Source: Azospirillum sp. TSH64
GTDB taxonomy: Bacteria; Pseudomonadota; Alphaproteobacteria; Azospirillales; Azospirillaceae
Assembly: GCF_003116035.1 (NCBI RefSeq)
Contig: NZ_LGQW01000015.1
Span: forward strand, 6,121,485-6,185,484
Direction of reading: 5' to 3'
DNA length: 64,000 nucleotides
The position numbers were made by a program, and so were the translations under genes. Positions 50,372 through 59,001 of this stretch are shown here, one piece after another. Numbering within the stretch: the stretch's first letter is position 1; the number at the start of each line of letters is the position of its first letter. Under the pieces are notes generated by a model, which saw only the letters and a program-made list of their open reading frames with translations, did no database searches and was not told where the DNA came from.

Positions 50372-50410
50372 CCTCCGCCGCCCATCCTAACACGGAACGG
50401 GCGGCGGAGG
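50372..50410 (-). promoter_or_regulatory. Hairpin at the metH-MNT2 junction covering the MNT2 ribosome site
   Basis: CCTCCGCCGCCC (50372-50383) and GGGCGGCGGAGG (50399-50410) form a perfect 12-bp stem with a 15-nt loop. On the minus strand the 3' arm carries GGAGG, the MNT2 Shine-Dalgarno. There is no T-run, so it is not a typical terminator. Confidence 0.65.
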
Positions 50411-50416
50411 ATCAAA

Positions 50417-53400
50417 TCACACCGAGAAGTACTTGGCCCGCGGGTGGTGCAGGACGATGGCCGAGGTGCTCTGCTCGGGATGGAGCTGGTCCTCGTCCGA
50501 CATCTCGATGCCGATGCGGCCGGCATCCAGCAGCTTCAGCAGCTGTTCCTGGTCCTTCAGGTTCGGACAGGCCGGATAGCCGAAGCTGTAGCGGCTGCCG
50601 CGGTAGGACTGCTGCAACAGCTTCTCCTTGTCGCGGCTGTCTTCCGAGCCATAGCCCAGCTCCGCACGGATGCGGGCATGGACATATTCCGCCATCGCCT
50701 CGGTCATCTCCACCGACAGGCCGTGCAGGTAGAGATAGTCCTGGTAACGGTTCTCGGCGAACCACTCCCGCGCCACCTCGGCACAATGCTGGCCCATGGT
50801 GACGACCTGGAGGCCGAGCACGTCACGCTCCGGATCGGTCACGTCGCGCAGGAAGTCGGCGATGCACTCGCCATCCTCCTTGCCCTGACGCGGCAGCGAG
50901 AAGCGCGCGGCCTCGGTGGTGCCGTCCTCCTCGAACAGGATGACGTCGTTGCCGTCGGCCGCCGCCTTCCAATAGCCGTAGACGGCGGTCGGGCGCAGGA
51001 TTTCCTCCTTCGCCGCGATCTGGAGAATGCGGTCGAGCACAGGCCGCAGCTCCTTCTTCGCCCACTCCTTGAACTCCTCGAAGGACTTGCCGTCCTTCCG
51101 GTAGCCCCATTGCAGCTGGTAGAGCATCCGCTCGTTCAGGTAGGTGACCAACGTCTTCAGCGGCACATGGTCGATCAGCTTCGGCCCCCAGAAGGGCGGG
51201 GTCGGCACCGGAACGCCCTCGGCCAGCCGGTGGCGGCGGGCGCGGACGGCGTCCTTGTCCACCGGGCCGGTGGCGGCACTGGTCGCCTGCCCCAGGACGC
51301 GGCGGCGGTTGGTCGCCTTGCCGGCGCGCTTGGCCTGCTGGATGGCGAGCTGCTGGTCGAAGCTGCCCTCCACCACCTTGTCCATCAGGGTCAGCCCGTC
51401 GAAGGCGTCGCCGGCGTAGGCGACGCGGCCCGAGCCGTAGGAGGCCACGCAGTCGCCCTCGACATAGGCGCGGGTCAGCGCCGCACCGCCGAGCAGGACC
51501 GGCACCTCCAGCCCCTCGCGGGTCATCTCCTCAAGGTTCTCGCGCATAACCACGGTGGATTTCACCAGCAGGCCGGACATGCCGATGGCGGTGGCCTTGT
51601 GCTCCTTGGCGGCCTGGATGATGGCGCTCACCGGCTGCTTGATGCCGAGATTGACCACCTTGTAGCCGTTGTTGGTCAGGATGATGTCGACGAGGTTCTT
51701 GCCGATGTCATGGACGTCGCCCTTGACGGTGGCGAGCACCAGCGTGCCCTTCTGCTGACCCTCGATCTTCTCCATGTGCGGTTCCAGCCACGCCACGGCG
51801 GCCTTCATCGTCTCGGCCGATTGCAGCACGAAGGGCAGCTGCATCTTGCCGGCGCCGAACAGTTCGCCCACCACCTTCATGCCGTCGAGCAGGTAGGTGT
51901 TGATGATCTCCAGCGGCGGGTGGGTCTTCATCGCTTCCGCGAGATCGTCCTCCAGCCCGGTGCGGTCGCCGTCGACGATGCGCTCCTTCAGCCGTTCCTC
52001 GACGGTTTCGGCCCGCGCCTTCTTCTTGGCATCCGCCGCCTTGCGGCCCTCGAACAGGGCGATGAAGGCCTGGAGCGGGTCGTACCCCTCGGCGCGGCGG
52101 TCGAAGATCAGATCCTCGGCGGTCTTGACCTCCTTCTCGGGGATCTGGTGCAGCGGCAGGATCTTGGAGACATGGACGATGGCGCCCGTCATCCCCTTCT
52201 TCACCGCATGGTCGAGGAAGACCGAGTTCAGCACATGGCGCGCCGCGGCGTTGAGGCCGAAGGAGACGTTGGACAGGCCGAGGATGATCTGGCAGCCGGG
52301 CATCTCGCGGGCGATCGCCTCGATGCCCTCGAGCGTCCAGATTGCGAGCTTGCGGTCATCCTCGTTGCCGGTGGCGATGGTGAAGGTCAGCGGGTCGAAC
52401 AGCAGGTCGGATGGGGCGAGGCCGTATTCGTTCACCGCCAGATCGTAGAGCCGCTTGGCGATCTCCAGCTTGCGGTCCGGCGTCTTCGCCATGCCCTCTT
52501 CATCGATGGTCAGGGCGATGACGGCGGCGCCGAACTTCTTGGCCAGCGCCAGACGCTGCCTTGCCGGTTCCTCGCCGTCCTCGAAGTTGATGGAGTTGAG
52601 GATCGCCTTGCCGCCATAGAGCGCCAGCGCCTGCTCCAGAACCTTGTACTCGGTCGAATCGACCACCAGCGGCGCCGTCACCGAGCCGGAGAAGCGGGAA
52701 ATGACCGCGTTCATCTCCGCCACCTCGTCACGGCCGACGAAGGCGGTGCAGACGTCCAGCGAGTGGCTGCCCTCCTTCACCTGCTCGCGCGCCATCTCGA
52801 CGCAGCCGTCCCAGTCGTTCTTCTCCTGCAACTCGCGCCACTTCTTGGAACCGTTGGCGTTGCAGCGCTCGCCGATGGCGAAGAAGGCGTTCTCCTGGCG
52901 CAGCGTCACCTGGGAGTAGAGCGAGGCCACCGCCGGCACCCAATGGACGGTGCGGCCCTTCGGCGCCGGACGGTGCGAGCCGGCCGGAGCCAGCTTGCGC
53001 AGCATCTGGTTCGCCGCCGCGATGTGGGGGACGTTGGTGCCGCAGCAGCCGCCGACGAGGTTGACCCCGTCCTCACCGACGAAGCGCTCCAGCCAGTGGG
53101 CGAAGTCGTCGGCGCGGAGCGGGTAATGGGTCTTGCCGTCGACCAGTTCGGGCAGGCCGGCATTGGGCTGGACCGAGATCAGGCCCGGCCAGTTCTGCGA
53201 CAGCCAGCGCACATGCTCGCTCATCTCCAGCGGGCCGGTGGCGCAGTTCAGTCCCATCAGCGGCACGTCCAGCGCCTGGATGACGGTGGCCGCCGCGGCG
53301 ATGTCGGTGCCGACCAGCAGCGTGCCGGTGGTCTCCACCGTGACCTGGACGAAGACGGGGGTGTCGCTGTTGGCCTCTGCCCGCGCGCGCTTGATGCCGT

Positions 53401-53908
53401 TGACGGCGGCCTTGATCTGCAAGGGATCCTGGCAGGTCTCGACCAGGATGGCGTCGGCGCCGCCGGCGATCAGGCCGGCGGCCTGGACATAGAAGCTGTC
53501 CTCCGCCGGCTGATAGGCGATGTGGCCGAGGCTGGGCAGCTTGGTGCCCGGCCCGATGGAGCCGATGACGAAGCGCGGCTGCCCGTCCTTGAAGCTTTCC
53601 GCCGCCTCGCGCGCCAGCTCGACCGCGCGCTGGTTGATCTCGAAGGCCTTCTCGGAGATGCCGAACTCGCCCAGCGTCACCGGCGAGGCGCCGAAGGTGT
53701 CGGTCTCCACCATGTCGGCGCCGGCCTCGAAATAGCCGCGATGGATGTCGCGGACGATGTCCGGGCGCGACAGGGGCAGGATGTCGGTGCAGTTCTCGTG
53801 CCCCCAGTAATCCTTCTCGACGTCGAGGTCGAGCGCCTGGATGCGGCTGCCGAACCCGCCGTCGCAAAGCAGAACACGGTCACGCAGGGTGTCGAGGATG
53901 TGGGCCAT
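50417..53908 (-). CDS. metH: Cobalamin-dependent methionine synthase
   Basis: A 1163-aa modular enzyme transferring methyl from methyltetrahydrofolate through cobalamin to homocysteine. In order: the homocysteine domain (about 1-325) with zinc cysteines including GGCCGTN; the pterin domain (about 350-615, FAIGERCNANGSKKW); the cobalamin domain (about 650-890) with DVHDIGKN, whose His733 replaces the lower cobalt ligand; and the S-adenosylmethionine reactivation domain (about 920-1160, including RGSRYSFGYPACPNL). All modules are full length. It lies downstream of metF in a methionine array, with two DUF29 genes between. Confidence 0.97.
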   Translation of the reverse strand: MAHILDTLRDRVLLCDGGFGSRIQALDLDVEKDYWGHENCTDILPLSRPDIVRDIHRGYFEAGADMVETDTFGASPVTLGEFGISEKAFEINQRAVELAREAAESFKDGQPRFVIGSIGPGTKLPSLGHIAYQPAEDSFYVQAAGLIAGGADAILVETCQDPLQIKAAVNGIKRARAEANSDTPVFVQVTVETTGTLLVGTDIAAAATVIQALDVPLMGLNCATGPLEMSEHVRWLSQNWPGLISVQPNAGLPELVDGKTHYPLRADDFAHWLERFVGEDGVNLVGGCCGTNVPHIAAANQMLRKLAPAGSHRPAPKGRTVHWVPAVASLYSQVTLRQENAFFAIGERCNANGSKKWRELQEKNDWDGCVEMAREQVKEGSHSLDVCTAFVGRDEVAEMNAVISRFSGSVTAPLVVDSTEYKVLEQALALYGGKAILNSINFEDGEEPARQRLALAKKFGAAVIALTIDEEGMAKTPDRKLEIAKRLYDLAVNEYGLAPSDLLFDPLTFTIATGNEDDRKLAIWTLEGIEAIAREMPGCQIILGLSNVSFGLNAAARHVLNSVFLDHAVKKGMTGAIVHVSKILPLHQIPEKEVKTAEDLIFDRRAEGYDPLQAFIALFEGRKAADAKKKARAETVEERLKERIVDGDRTGLEDDLAEAMKTHPPLEIINTYLLDGMKVVGELFGAGKMQLPFVLQSAETMKAAVAWLEPHMEKIEGQQKGTLVLATVKGDVHDIGKNLVDIILTNNGYKVVNLGIKQPVSAIIQAAKEHKATAIGMSGLLVKSTVVMRENLEEMTREGLEVPVLLGGAALTRAYVEGDCVASYGSGRVAYAGDAFDGLTLMDKVVEGSFDQQLAIQQAKRAGKATNRRRVLGQATSAATGPVDKDAVRARRHRLAEGVPVPTPPFWGPKLIDHVPLKTLVTYLNERMLYQLQWGYRKDGKSFEEFKEWAKKELRPVLDRILQIAAKEEILRPTAVYGYWKAAADGNDVILFEEDGTTEAARFSLPRQGKEDGECIADFLRDVTDPERDVLGLQVVTMGQHCAEVAREWFAENRYQDYLYLHGLSVEMTEAMAEYVHARIRAELGYGSEDSRDKEKLLQQSYRGSRYSFGYPACPNLKDQEQLLKLLDAGRIGIEMSDEDQLHPEQSTSAIVLHHPRAKYFSV

Positions 53909-53959
53909 GGGAATGCGTCTTGTCCGTTATTTGGCGGGTTCAGGGCAGAAAAGGCAGGG

Positions 53960-54433
53960 TCAGGTCAGGCCGTGGCGGCTCTTTGGCCACCAGTCCTCGT
54001 CAAGAAGCTGGTCCAGAGAATAGGGGCAGTCGGCCGGAAGGTCGTTCGGTCGCATGCCATCACGCTCCAGACCGAGAGCGGCGATCTTGCGACCGGACTT
54101 GTAAATGTTGGCGGTGTCGATCCGTCCGCGAAGGCTGGGACTGGCCGACAAGTCGCGGGCAACACGGTCGCGGTGTTCGAGGACGGAGACCTTCCAATCG
54201 CCGCGAGGATCGGCCGCCGGGGAGTGTTCCAGCTTCAGCAGATGCTCGATCACACGGACCAGCGCGCTTTCGACCGCGCGCAACTCCGACCGGCCCATGC
54301 TTTCGATCTCCTCAGCGACATTCTCCCAGTCGATGGGCGTGTTGATGCGCCCGCGCGCCGCCTCGCGGAGCAGGCGGGCCTGCTCCTCGGTCCAGGCGAG
54401 GAAGTCGGTGTCGTATCCGATCCGGCTGTCCAT
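53960..54433 (-). CDS. DUF29 protein, copy b
   Basis: A 157-aa protein of the DUF29 family, alpha-helical and of unknown function. Characteristic are YDTDFLAWTEEQARLLREA at the N-terminus, IDWENVAEEIESMGRSELRAVESALVRVIEHLLKLEH, and CPYSLDQLLDEDWWPKSRHG at the C-terminus. It begins 4 bp after the stop of its tandem paralogue and has the same length. metH follows after 51 bp. DUF29 genes are abundant in cyanobacteria and some alphaproteobacteria and often occur in tandem. Confidence 0.85.
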   Translation of the reverse strand: MDSRIGYDTDFLAWTEEQARLLREAARGRINTPIDWENVAEEIESMGRSELRAVESALVRVIEHLLKLEHSPAADPRGDWKVSVLEHRDRVARDLSASPSLRGRIDTANIYKSGRKIAALGLERDGMRPNDLPADCPYSLDQLLDEDWWPKSRHGLT

Positions 54434-54437
54434 TGGC

Positions 54438-54911
54438 TCAGCCCTCCAGCCCGTGGCGGTTCAGCGGCCACCAGTCGGGATCGCGAAGATCCTCCAGGGC
54501 GTAAGGGCAATCCTTCGGCAGCGCGTCGATGGCGATGCTGTCGTCCTGGCAGGCGTCGTCACGACCGTCCAGCCATGCCTTTCCCAGGATCTCGGCCGGC
54601 CAGCGCTGCAGGCTCGGATGGTCTTCCAGCTTGTCCTGCAGATGGCGGCGGGCCTTGGTCACGGAGATCCGCCATTTCCGGCGCGGATAGGGATCGGGCG
54701 ACTGTTCGAGTTTCAGAAGATGCTCGATCACCGTGGCCAGATGGCTGCGGATCGCGTCCTTGACCTGCCCGCCCATGATGTCGAGTTCCTCGGCGATGTG
54801 CTCCCAATCGATGGGCGAGTTGGAGCGTTCGGTCGCCGCTTCGCGCAGCAGACGCGCCTGTTCCTGGGTCCAGGCGTAGAAGTCCGTGTCGTATCCGATC
54901 CGGCTGTCCAT
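54438..54911 (-). CDS. DUF29 protein, copy a
   Basis: A 157-aa tandem paralogue of copy b. The first 12 residues (MDSRIGYDTDF) are identical, and the two share IEHLLKLE and the terminal CPYxLxxLxDxDWWPxxRHG. The middle is diverged (RRKWRISVTKARRHLQDKLEDHPSLQ). ATG 54911 has GGGAGGG upstream; the frame to 54953 was rejected. It lies 60 bp after metF. Confidence 0.85.
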   Translation of the reverse strand: MDSRIGYDTDFYAWTQEQARLLREAATERSNSPIDWEHIAEELDIMGGQVKDAIRSHLATVIEHLLKLEQSPDPYPRRKWRISVTKARRHLQDKLEDHPSLQRWPAEILGKAWLDGRDDACQDDSIAIDALPKDCPYALEDLRDPDWWPLNRHGLEG

Positions 54912-54971
54912 GTCATCGCCCTCCCGCGACAATTTGCCGTCCCAGCGTAGCACAGGGCGGCGGCCGGCGCC

Positions 54972-55877
54972 CTACCCCGCCACCGCTGCCGCCGCCGGAG
55001 CGGCCTTCGCCTTGACGCCCAGCATGCGGCAGATGGCGATGGTCAGGTCGGAGCGGTTCAGCGTGTAGAAGTGGAAGTCGTTCACGCCCTGCGCCTGCAA
55101 GGCCTGGCACTGCTCCGCCGCCACCGTCGCGGCGACGAGCTGACGGGTCTCCGGGTCGTCGTCCAGACCCTCGAAGGTCTCGGCCAGCTTCGCCGGCATC
55201 GAGGCGCCGCACTTGCCGGCGAACTCCACCGCGCGGGCGAAGTTGGTGATCGGCAGGATGCCGGGGACGATCGGCACATGGATGCCGGCCGCCGCACAGC
55301 GGTCGAGGAAACGGAAATAGGCGTCGTTGTCGAAGAAGAACTGGGTGATGGCCCGGGTGGCGCCGGCATCGACCTTGCGCTTCAGGTTGTCGAGGTCGAA
55401 CTGGGCGCTCGGCGCCTCCGGATGGCTTTCGGGATAGGCGGCCACCGAGATCTCGAAATCGGCGATGCGCTTCATCCCCGCCACCAGATCGGCGGCATAG
55501 GCGTAACCGCCGGGGAACGGCTCGTATTGCCCGCCGATGCCGCCCGCCGTCTCCGGCGGATCGCCGCGCAGCGCCACCAGATGGCGGATGCCGGCATCCC
55601 AATAGGTGCGGGCGATGGCGTCGATCTCGTCGCGGGTGGCGCCGACGCAGGTGAAATGGGCGGCGGCCGGGATGCCGGTCTCGTCCTGGATGCGGCAGAC
55701 GGTGGCGTGGGTGCGCTCGCGCGTCGAGCCGCCGGCACCGTAGGTCACCGACACGAAGCTGGGCGACAGCGGGGCCAGCCGCCGGATCGACTGCCACAGG
55801 CTCTGCTCCATCTTCTCCGACTTGGGCGGGAAGAACTCGAAGCTGATGGACGGCAGCGCAGAGGTGGGCGCGGTCAT
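54972..55877 (-). CDS. metF: 5,10-methylenetetrahydrofolate reductase
   Basis: A 301-aa FAD TIM-barrel enzyme making 5-methyltetrahydrofolate, the methyl donor for MetH. Signatures: ISFEFFPPKSEKMEQSLW at the N-terminus with the catalytic glutamate, VSVTYGAGGSTRERTH, LVALRGDPPE, FFFDNDAYFRFLDRC and the final VNDFHFYTLNRSDLTIAICRMLG. Its ATG overlaps the stop of the ArsR-methyltransferase gene by 4 bp, so both are expressed together under the palindrome upstream. The C-terminus has an Ala/Pro tail. Confidence 0.96.
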   Translation of the reverse strand: MTAPTSALPSISFEFFPPKSEKMEQSLWQSIRRLAPLSPSFVSVTYGAGGSTRERTHATVCRIQDETGIPAAAHFTCVGATRDEIDAIARTYWDAGIRHLVALRGDPPETAGGIGGQYEPFPGGYAYAADLVAGMKRIADFEISVAAYPESHPEAPSAQFDLDNLKRKVDAGATRAITQFFFDNDAYFRFLDRCAAAGIHVPIVPGILPITNFARAVEFAGKCGASMPAKLAETFEGLDDDPETRQLVAATVAAEQCQALQAQGVNDFHFYTLNRSDLTIAICRMLGVKAKAAPAAAAVAG

Positions 55878-56860
55878 GACGGAACTCCGCTGAGCGAGTG
55901 GGCGGTCTTCGGGAAGGAAATGGCGGCGCCGGCGGCAAGGCGGGTGGCCGGCCAGACGGAAACGGTGAGCGGGTCGCCCGGCAGCTGCACCACCGGGCCG
56001 CAGTCGAGGCCGGACTGGCGGCACCAGCCGGCGACCTCGGCATCGGAGAAGCCAAGGCGGCGGTGGGCGTGTTCCTCGCGCAGGGCTTCAAGATGATGGG
56101 GGGCGAAATCGACGATCAGCAGCAGCCCGCCGGGGCGCAGGACCCGCGCCGCCTCGGCCAGGACGCCGGACGGCGATTCGGTGTAGTGCAGCACCTGATG
56201 GATCACCGCGGCATCGAAGGAGCCGGAGGGGAACGGCAGCTGGTACATGTCGGCCTGGCGGACATGGCAGTGGCGAAGCCCCGCCTCCTCCAGCCGGTTG
56301 CGGGCGACGGCCAGCATCTCGCGCGACTGGTCTACCCCGATCGCGCGATGGACGCGCCCGGCGAGCACCTCCAGCATCCGTCCGGTGCCGGTGCCGATAT
56401 CCAGCAGCTCCTCCATCCCCTCTTCCGGGAACAGGCGCAGCAGAGCGGCCTCGACCTCGCCTTCCGCAACGTGAAGGGAGCGGATTTCGTGCCAGCGCGC
56501 AGCATTCTCACGGAAATAGGCGGCAGCACTCTCCGAGCGGGACCGCTTGATGGCGTCCAGCCGCTCCAGATCGAGGATGAGTGTGGCGTCGTCCGCGGGG
56601 ATGGCGTCGACCAGGACGCGCGCCAGTTCGGCCGACTGCCCCTTCTCGGCCAGCCGGTAAAAGGCGAAGGTCCCCTCGCGGAAGCGGTCGAGCAGGCCGG
56701 CATCGCACAGGAGCTTCAGGTGGCGCGAGACGCGCGGCTGGCTCTGGCCCAGGATCTGGGTCAGTTCGGTCACCGTCAGCTCGCCGTGCGCGCAGAGTGC
56801 CAGCAGCCGCAGTCGCGTCGTTTCGGCCGCCGCCTTCAGCGTCGCAAGCAGATCGTCCAT
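55874..56860 (-). CDS. ArsR-family regulator fused to SAM-dependent methyltransferase (SahR-like)
   Basis: A 328-aa protein. Residues about 1-95 are an ArsR winged helix (LLALCAHGELTVTELTQILGQSQPRVSRHLKLLCDAGLL). Residues about 135-270 are a class I methyltransferase with the SAM-binding glycines LLDIGTGTGRML, the acidic VDQS and the ADMYQLPFPSGSFDAAV region. ArsR-type regulators of the S-adenosylhomocysteine/methionine cycle (SahR) are known in proteobacteria, and this gene is translationally coupled to metF with metH downstream. It therefore probably senses SAM or SAH through the methyltransferase-like domain. No arsenic-type cysteine metal site is evident. Confidence 0.85.
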   Translation of the reverse strand: MDDLLATLKAAAETTRLRLLALCAHGELTVTELTQILGQSQPRVSRHLKLLCDAGLLDRFREGTFAFYRLAEKGQSAELARVLVDAIPADDATLILDLERLDAIKRSRSESAAAYFRENAARWHEIRSLHVAEGEVEAALLRLFPEEGMEELLDIGTGTGRMLEVLAGRVHRAIGVDQSREMLAVARNRLEEAGLRHCHVRQADMYQLPFPSGSFDAAVIHQVLHYTESPSGVLAEAARVLRPGGLLLIVDFAPHHLEALREEHAHRRLGFSDAEVAGWCRQSGLDCGPVVQLPGDPLTVSVWPATRLAAGAAISFPKTAHSLSGVPS

Positions 56861-57315
56861 CGCCTCACGTCCGATTCGGGCCGGGAAAGGAGCCGGCCGG
56901 ACGGGACACCCCGCCCCACCGGCCTGGATACAGATATAAAGATATCTTTATGCATCGTAAACCGCTTTTCGCAGCCGCTTGCATCGATGCCCGCGACAGG
57001 TCCGCGCCGGCCCGACCCGGTGCCGGCAGTCCGCGGCGGAAAGCGGCGGGATGCAAGCTCTCCCGCCGCATTGCGGCAAAGCCGACACAGTCACCGCGCC
57101 CTCTCCTGCGACAGGCTGGCGCATGCTGGTCAAAAGGCGAAGCCTGTGTTAGGTCAGGAAACGGTGGAAATTCTGCGATATCTCGCCCAATCTTCCTCCC
57201 GACCGCGTAGCCACCTTGCCAGGGTTGAGGACTCCAGCCATCGGGGTCTTCGGTTGTGGACAGGAGATGCGGCGACCCGCACCGAGTCGAGCCCACAGAT
57301 AAAGAGCCGTCGCAC
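56861..57315. other. 455-bp divergent gene-free region
   Basis: Separates the methionine array from mlaA. It holds the 16-bp palindrome at 56936-56951 and the GC-rich upstream region of mlaA. I see no gene or RNA; the apparent ORFs here have no coding character. Confidence 0.5.
56936..56951. promoter_or_regulatory. Perfect 16-bp palindrome, probable operator of the ArsR-metF-metH array
   Basis: ATAAAGATATCTTTAT is a perfect palindrome in an AT-rich island 76 bp before the ArsR-type gene. Its size and symmetry suit a homodimeric winged-helix repressor, so autoregulation plus control of metF and metH is likely. Confidence 0.7.
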
Positions 57316-58101
57316 ATGAAGCTGGCCAGCCTTTCCCGCTCCCTCCTCCGTTCGGCCACCGTGGTGGCCTTCGCCCTGACGGCCACGGCCTGCGCGACCA
57401 ACCCGGGCGACTCGGGTGCTGCGGATGCGGCCTACCAGGTCAGCGACCCGCTGGAGATCCCCAACCGCTTCGTCTTCGCCGCCAACGAGGCGGCGGACGT
57501 GCTGGTGATCCGCCCGGCGGCCGAGGTCTATGTGGGGGTCGTGCCCGATCCGGTGCGCGACGCCATCCACAACTTCATCGACAACCTGATGTCGCCGCTC
57601 TACATCGCCAACAACCTGTTGCAGGGCAATGTGGAGGGGGCGACGAACGCCACCGGCCGCTTCCTGACCAACACCATCCTGGGCGCCGGCGGCATCGCCG
57701 ACGTCGCGTCGCAGGCGGGCATCCCGCATGCGCCGGAGGATTTCGGCCAGACGCTGGCGGTGTGGGGCGTTGGCGACGGGCCGTATCTGGTCCTGCCGCT
57801 GCTGGGTCCGTCGAACCTGCGCGACACCGCCGGCTACGCCGTCGACACCGTGGGCGACCCGATCCGCATCTGGGCCTACGCCAACGACCACAAGGGCGCC
57901 TACATGACCCGCGGCATCGTCAGCGCCGTCGACCGCCGGTCGGAGGTGCTGAAGGAGGTCGACGACCTGCGCCGCAACTCGCTGGACTTCTATGCCACCG
58001 TGCGCAGCCTGTACCAGCAGCAGCGCCGGGCGGCGATCAGCAACAACAAGGCCGGCACGACTCCGGAATTCCCGGACTTCACCACCGCGCCGAAGCCCTG
58101 A
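57316..58101 (+). CDS. mlaA: MlaA (VacJ) family outer-membrane lipoprotein
   Basis: A 261-aa lipoprotein that removes mislocalised phospholipids from the outer leaflet and passes them to MlaC. The signal peptide ends in a lipobox (LTATAC, Cys at about residue 26). The MlaA core follows: DPLEIPNRFVFAANEAAD, VPDPVRDAIHNFIDNLMSPLYIANNLLQG, GRFLTNTILGAGGIADVASQAG and FGQTLAVWGVGDGPYLVLPLLGPSNLRDTAG. ATG 57316 places the lipobox correctly. mlaC is 161 bp downstream; mlaFED are not in the window. Confidence 0.95.
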   Translation: MKLASLSRSLLRSATVVAFALTATACATNPGDSGAADAAYQVSDPLEIPNRFVFAANEAADVLVIRPAAEVYVGVVPDPVRDAIHNFIDNLMSPLYIANNLLQGNVEGATNATGRFLTNTILGAGGIADVASQAGIPHAPEDFGQTLAVWGVGDGPYLVLPLLGPSNLRDTAGYAVDTVGDPIRIWAYANDHKGAYMTRGIVSAVDRRSEVLKEVDDLRRNSLDFYATVRSLYQQQRRAAISNNKAGTTPEFPDFTTAPKP

Positions 58102-58262
58102 TCCGTCCCTGACACCTCTTGGCCCCGTCCATCGCGACCGCCGCACGCTCCCTCCGGGAACGGGTGCGGCGACCGCGGCGGCGGGCAAACCGGCGGCCAT
58201 GGATGCCGGAGCCGGGAGCGTAAGCCTCCTCCAAAAGCATCCGGCGGCAACCCAAAGGCCAG

Positions 58263-58937
58263 ATGACCGTTGACAAAGCCCCAGCAACAGCCACTTTTCG
58301 CCCCATCATGCTGACACGCCGCCAGTTTGTCGCGTCCGCTGCCCTGCTCGCGGTGAGCGGTTGGGCCGGGCACTCTCTCATCTCTCCCGCAGCCGCGCAA
58401 ACCGCGGACCAGGGGGCAAGCGCGTTCATCCAGAAGCTGGGGAACGACGCCATCGCAACCTTCTCGGACAAGAGCCTGTCGCGCGATCAGGCGATCCAGC
58501 GCTTCCGCACGCTGCTGTACGCCGGCTTCGACGTGCCGTACATCGGCCGCTGGGTGCTGGGCCGCTACTGGAACAACGCCAACGAGGCGCAGCGGACCGA
58601 ATACCAGAAGCTGTTCGAACAGCTGATCGTCAACACCTATGCCGAGCGCTTCGTCGAGTATTCCGGCGAGACGTTCAAGATCGCCGGCGTCAGCCCGGCC
58701 GGTGAAGCCGACAGCATGGTGACGACGCAGATCGTCCGTCCCAACGGCCCGCCGGTGAATGTCAGCTGGCGTGTCCGCAAGGGCGGCGCCGACTACAAGA
58801 TCATCGACGTGGTGGTGGAGAATGTCAGCATGGGCGTGACCCAGCGGCAGGAATTCGCCTCCGTCATCGAACAGAATGGCGGCCGCATCGACGGGTTGAT
58901 CCAGGCGCTGCGCCAGAAGGTCGGCCGCACCGGCTGA
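58263..58937 (+). CDS. mlaC: MlaC family periplasmic phospholipid-binding protein
   Basis: A 224-aa carrier shuttling phospholipid between MlaA and the inner-membrane MlaFEDB complex. The N-terminus contains a twin-arginine-like export signal (LTRRQFVASAALLAVSG). An internal ATG at 58308 just before it is a possible start. The mature MlaC fold is recognisable by FRTLLYAGFDVPYIGRWVLGRYW, YQKLFEQLIVNTYAERFVEYSGETF and IIDVVVENVSMGVTQRQEFASVI. It lies downstream of mlaA on the same strand and ends at a terminator. Confidence 0.93.
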   Translation: MTVDKAPATATFRPIMLTRRQFVASAALLAVSGWAGHSLISPAAAQTADQGASAFIQKLGNDAIATFSDKSLSRDQAIQRFRTLLYAGFDVPYIGRWVLGRYWNNANEAQRTEYQKLFEQLIVNTYAERFVEYSGETFKIAGVSPAGEADSMVTTQIVRPNGPPVNVSWRVRKGGADYKIIDVVVENVSMGVTQRQEFASVIEQNGGRIDGLIQALRQKVGRTG

Positions 58938-58963
58938 CCGTTCGACAGCAGTCTAACCTACCG

Positions 58964-59001
58964 CGAAGCCCGGCCCCTCATGGAGCCGGGCTTCGTCGTT
59001 T
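58964..59001 (+). terminator. Terminator of mlaC, possibly bidirectional
   Basis: An 11-bp stem (58964-58974 with 58985-58995), 10-nt loop and TCGTTT tail, between convergent mlaC and the MFS gene. Confidence 0.65.

Noticed and set aside
50444..54763. A 1439-codon open frame on the plus strand, antisense to metH and the DUF29 genes.
   Set aside because: It mirrors the codon structure of metH on the other strand, has no recognisable domain, and its amino-acid composition (Arg, Gly, Leu, Val, Gln, His rich) is typical of a GC-rich shadow frame.
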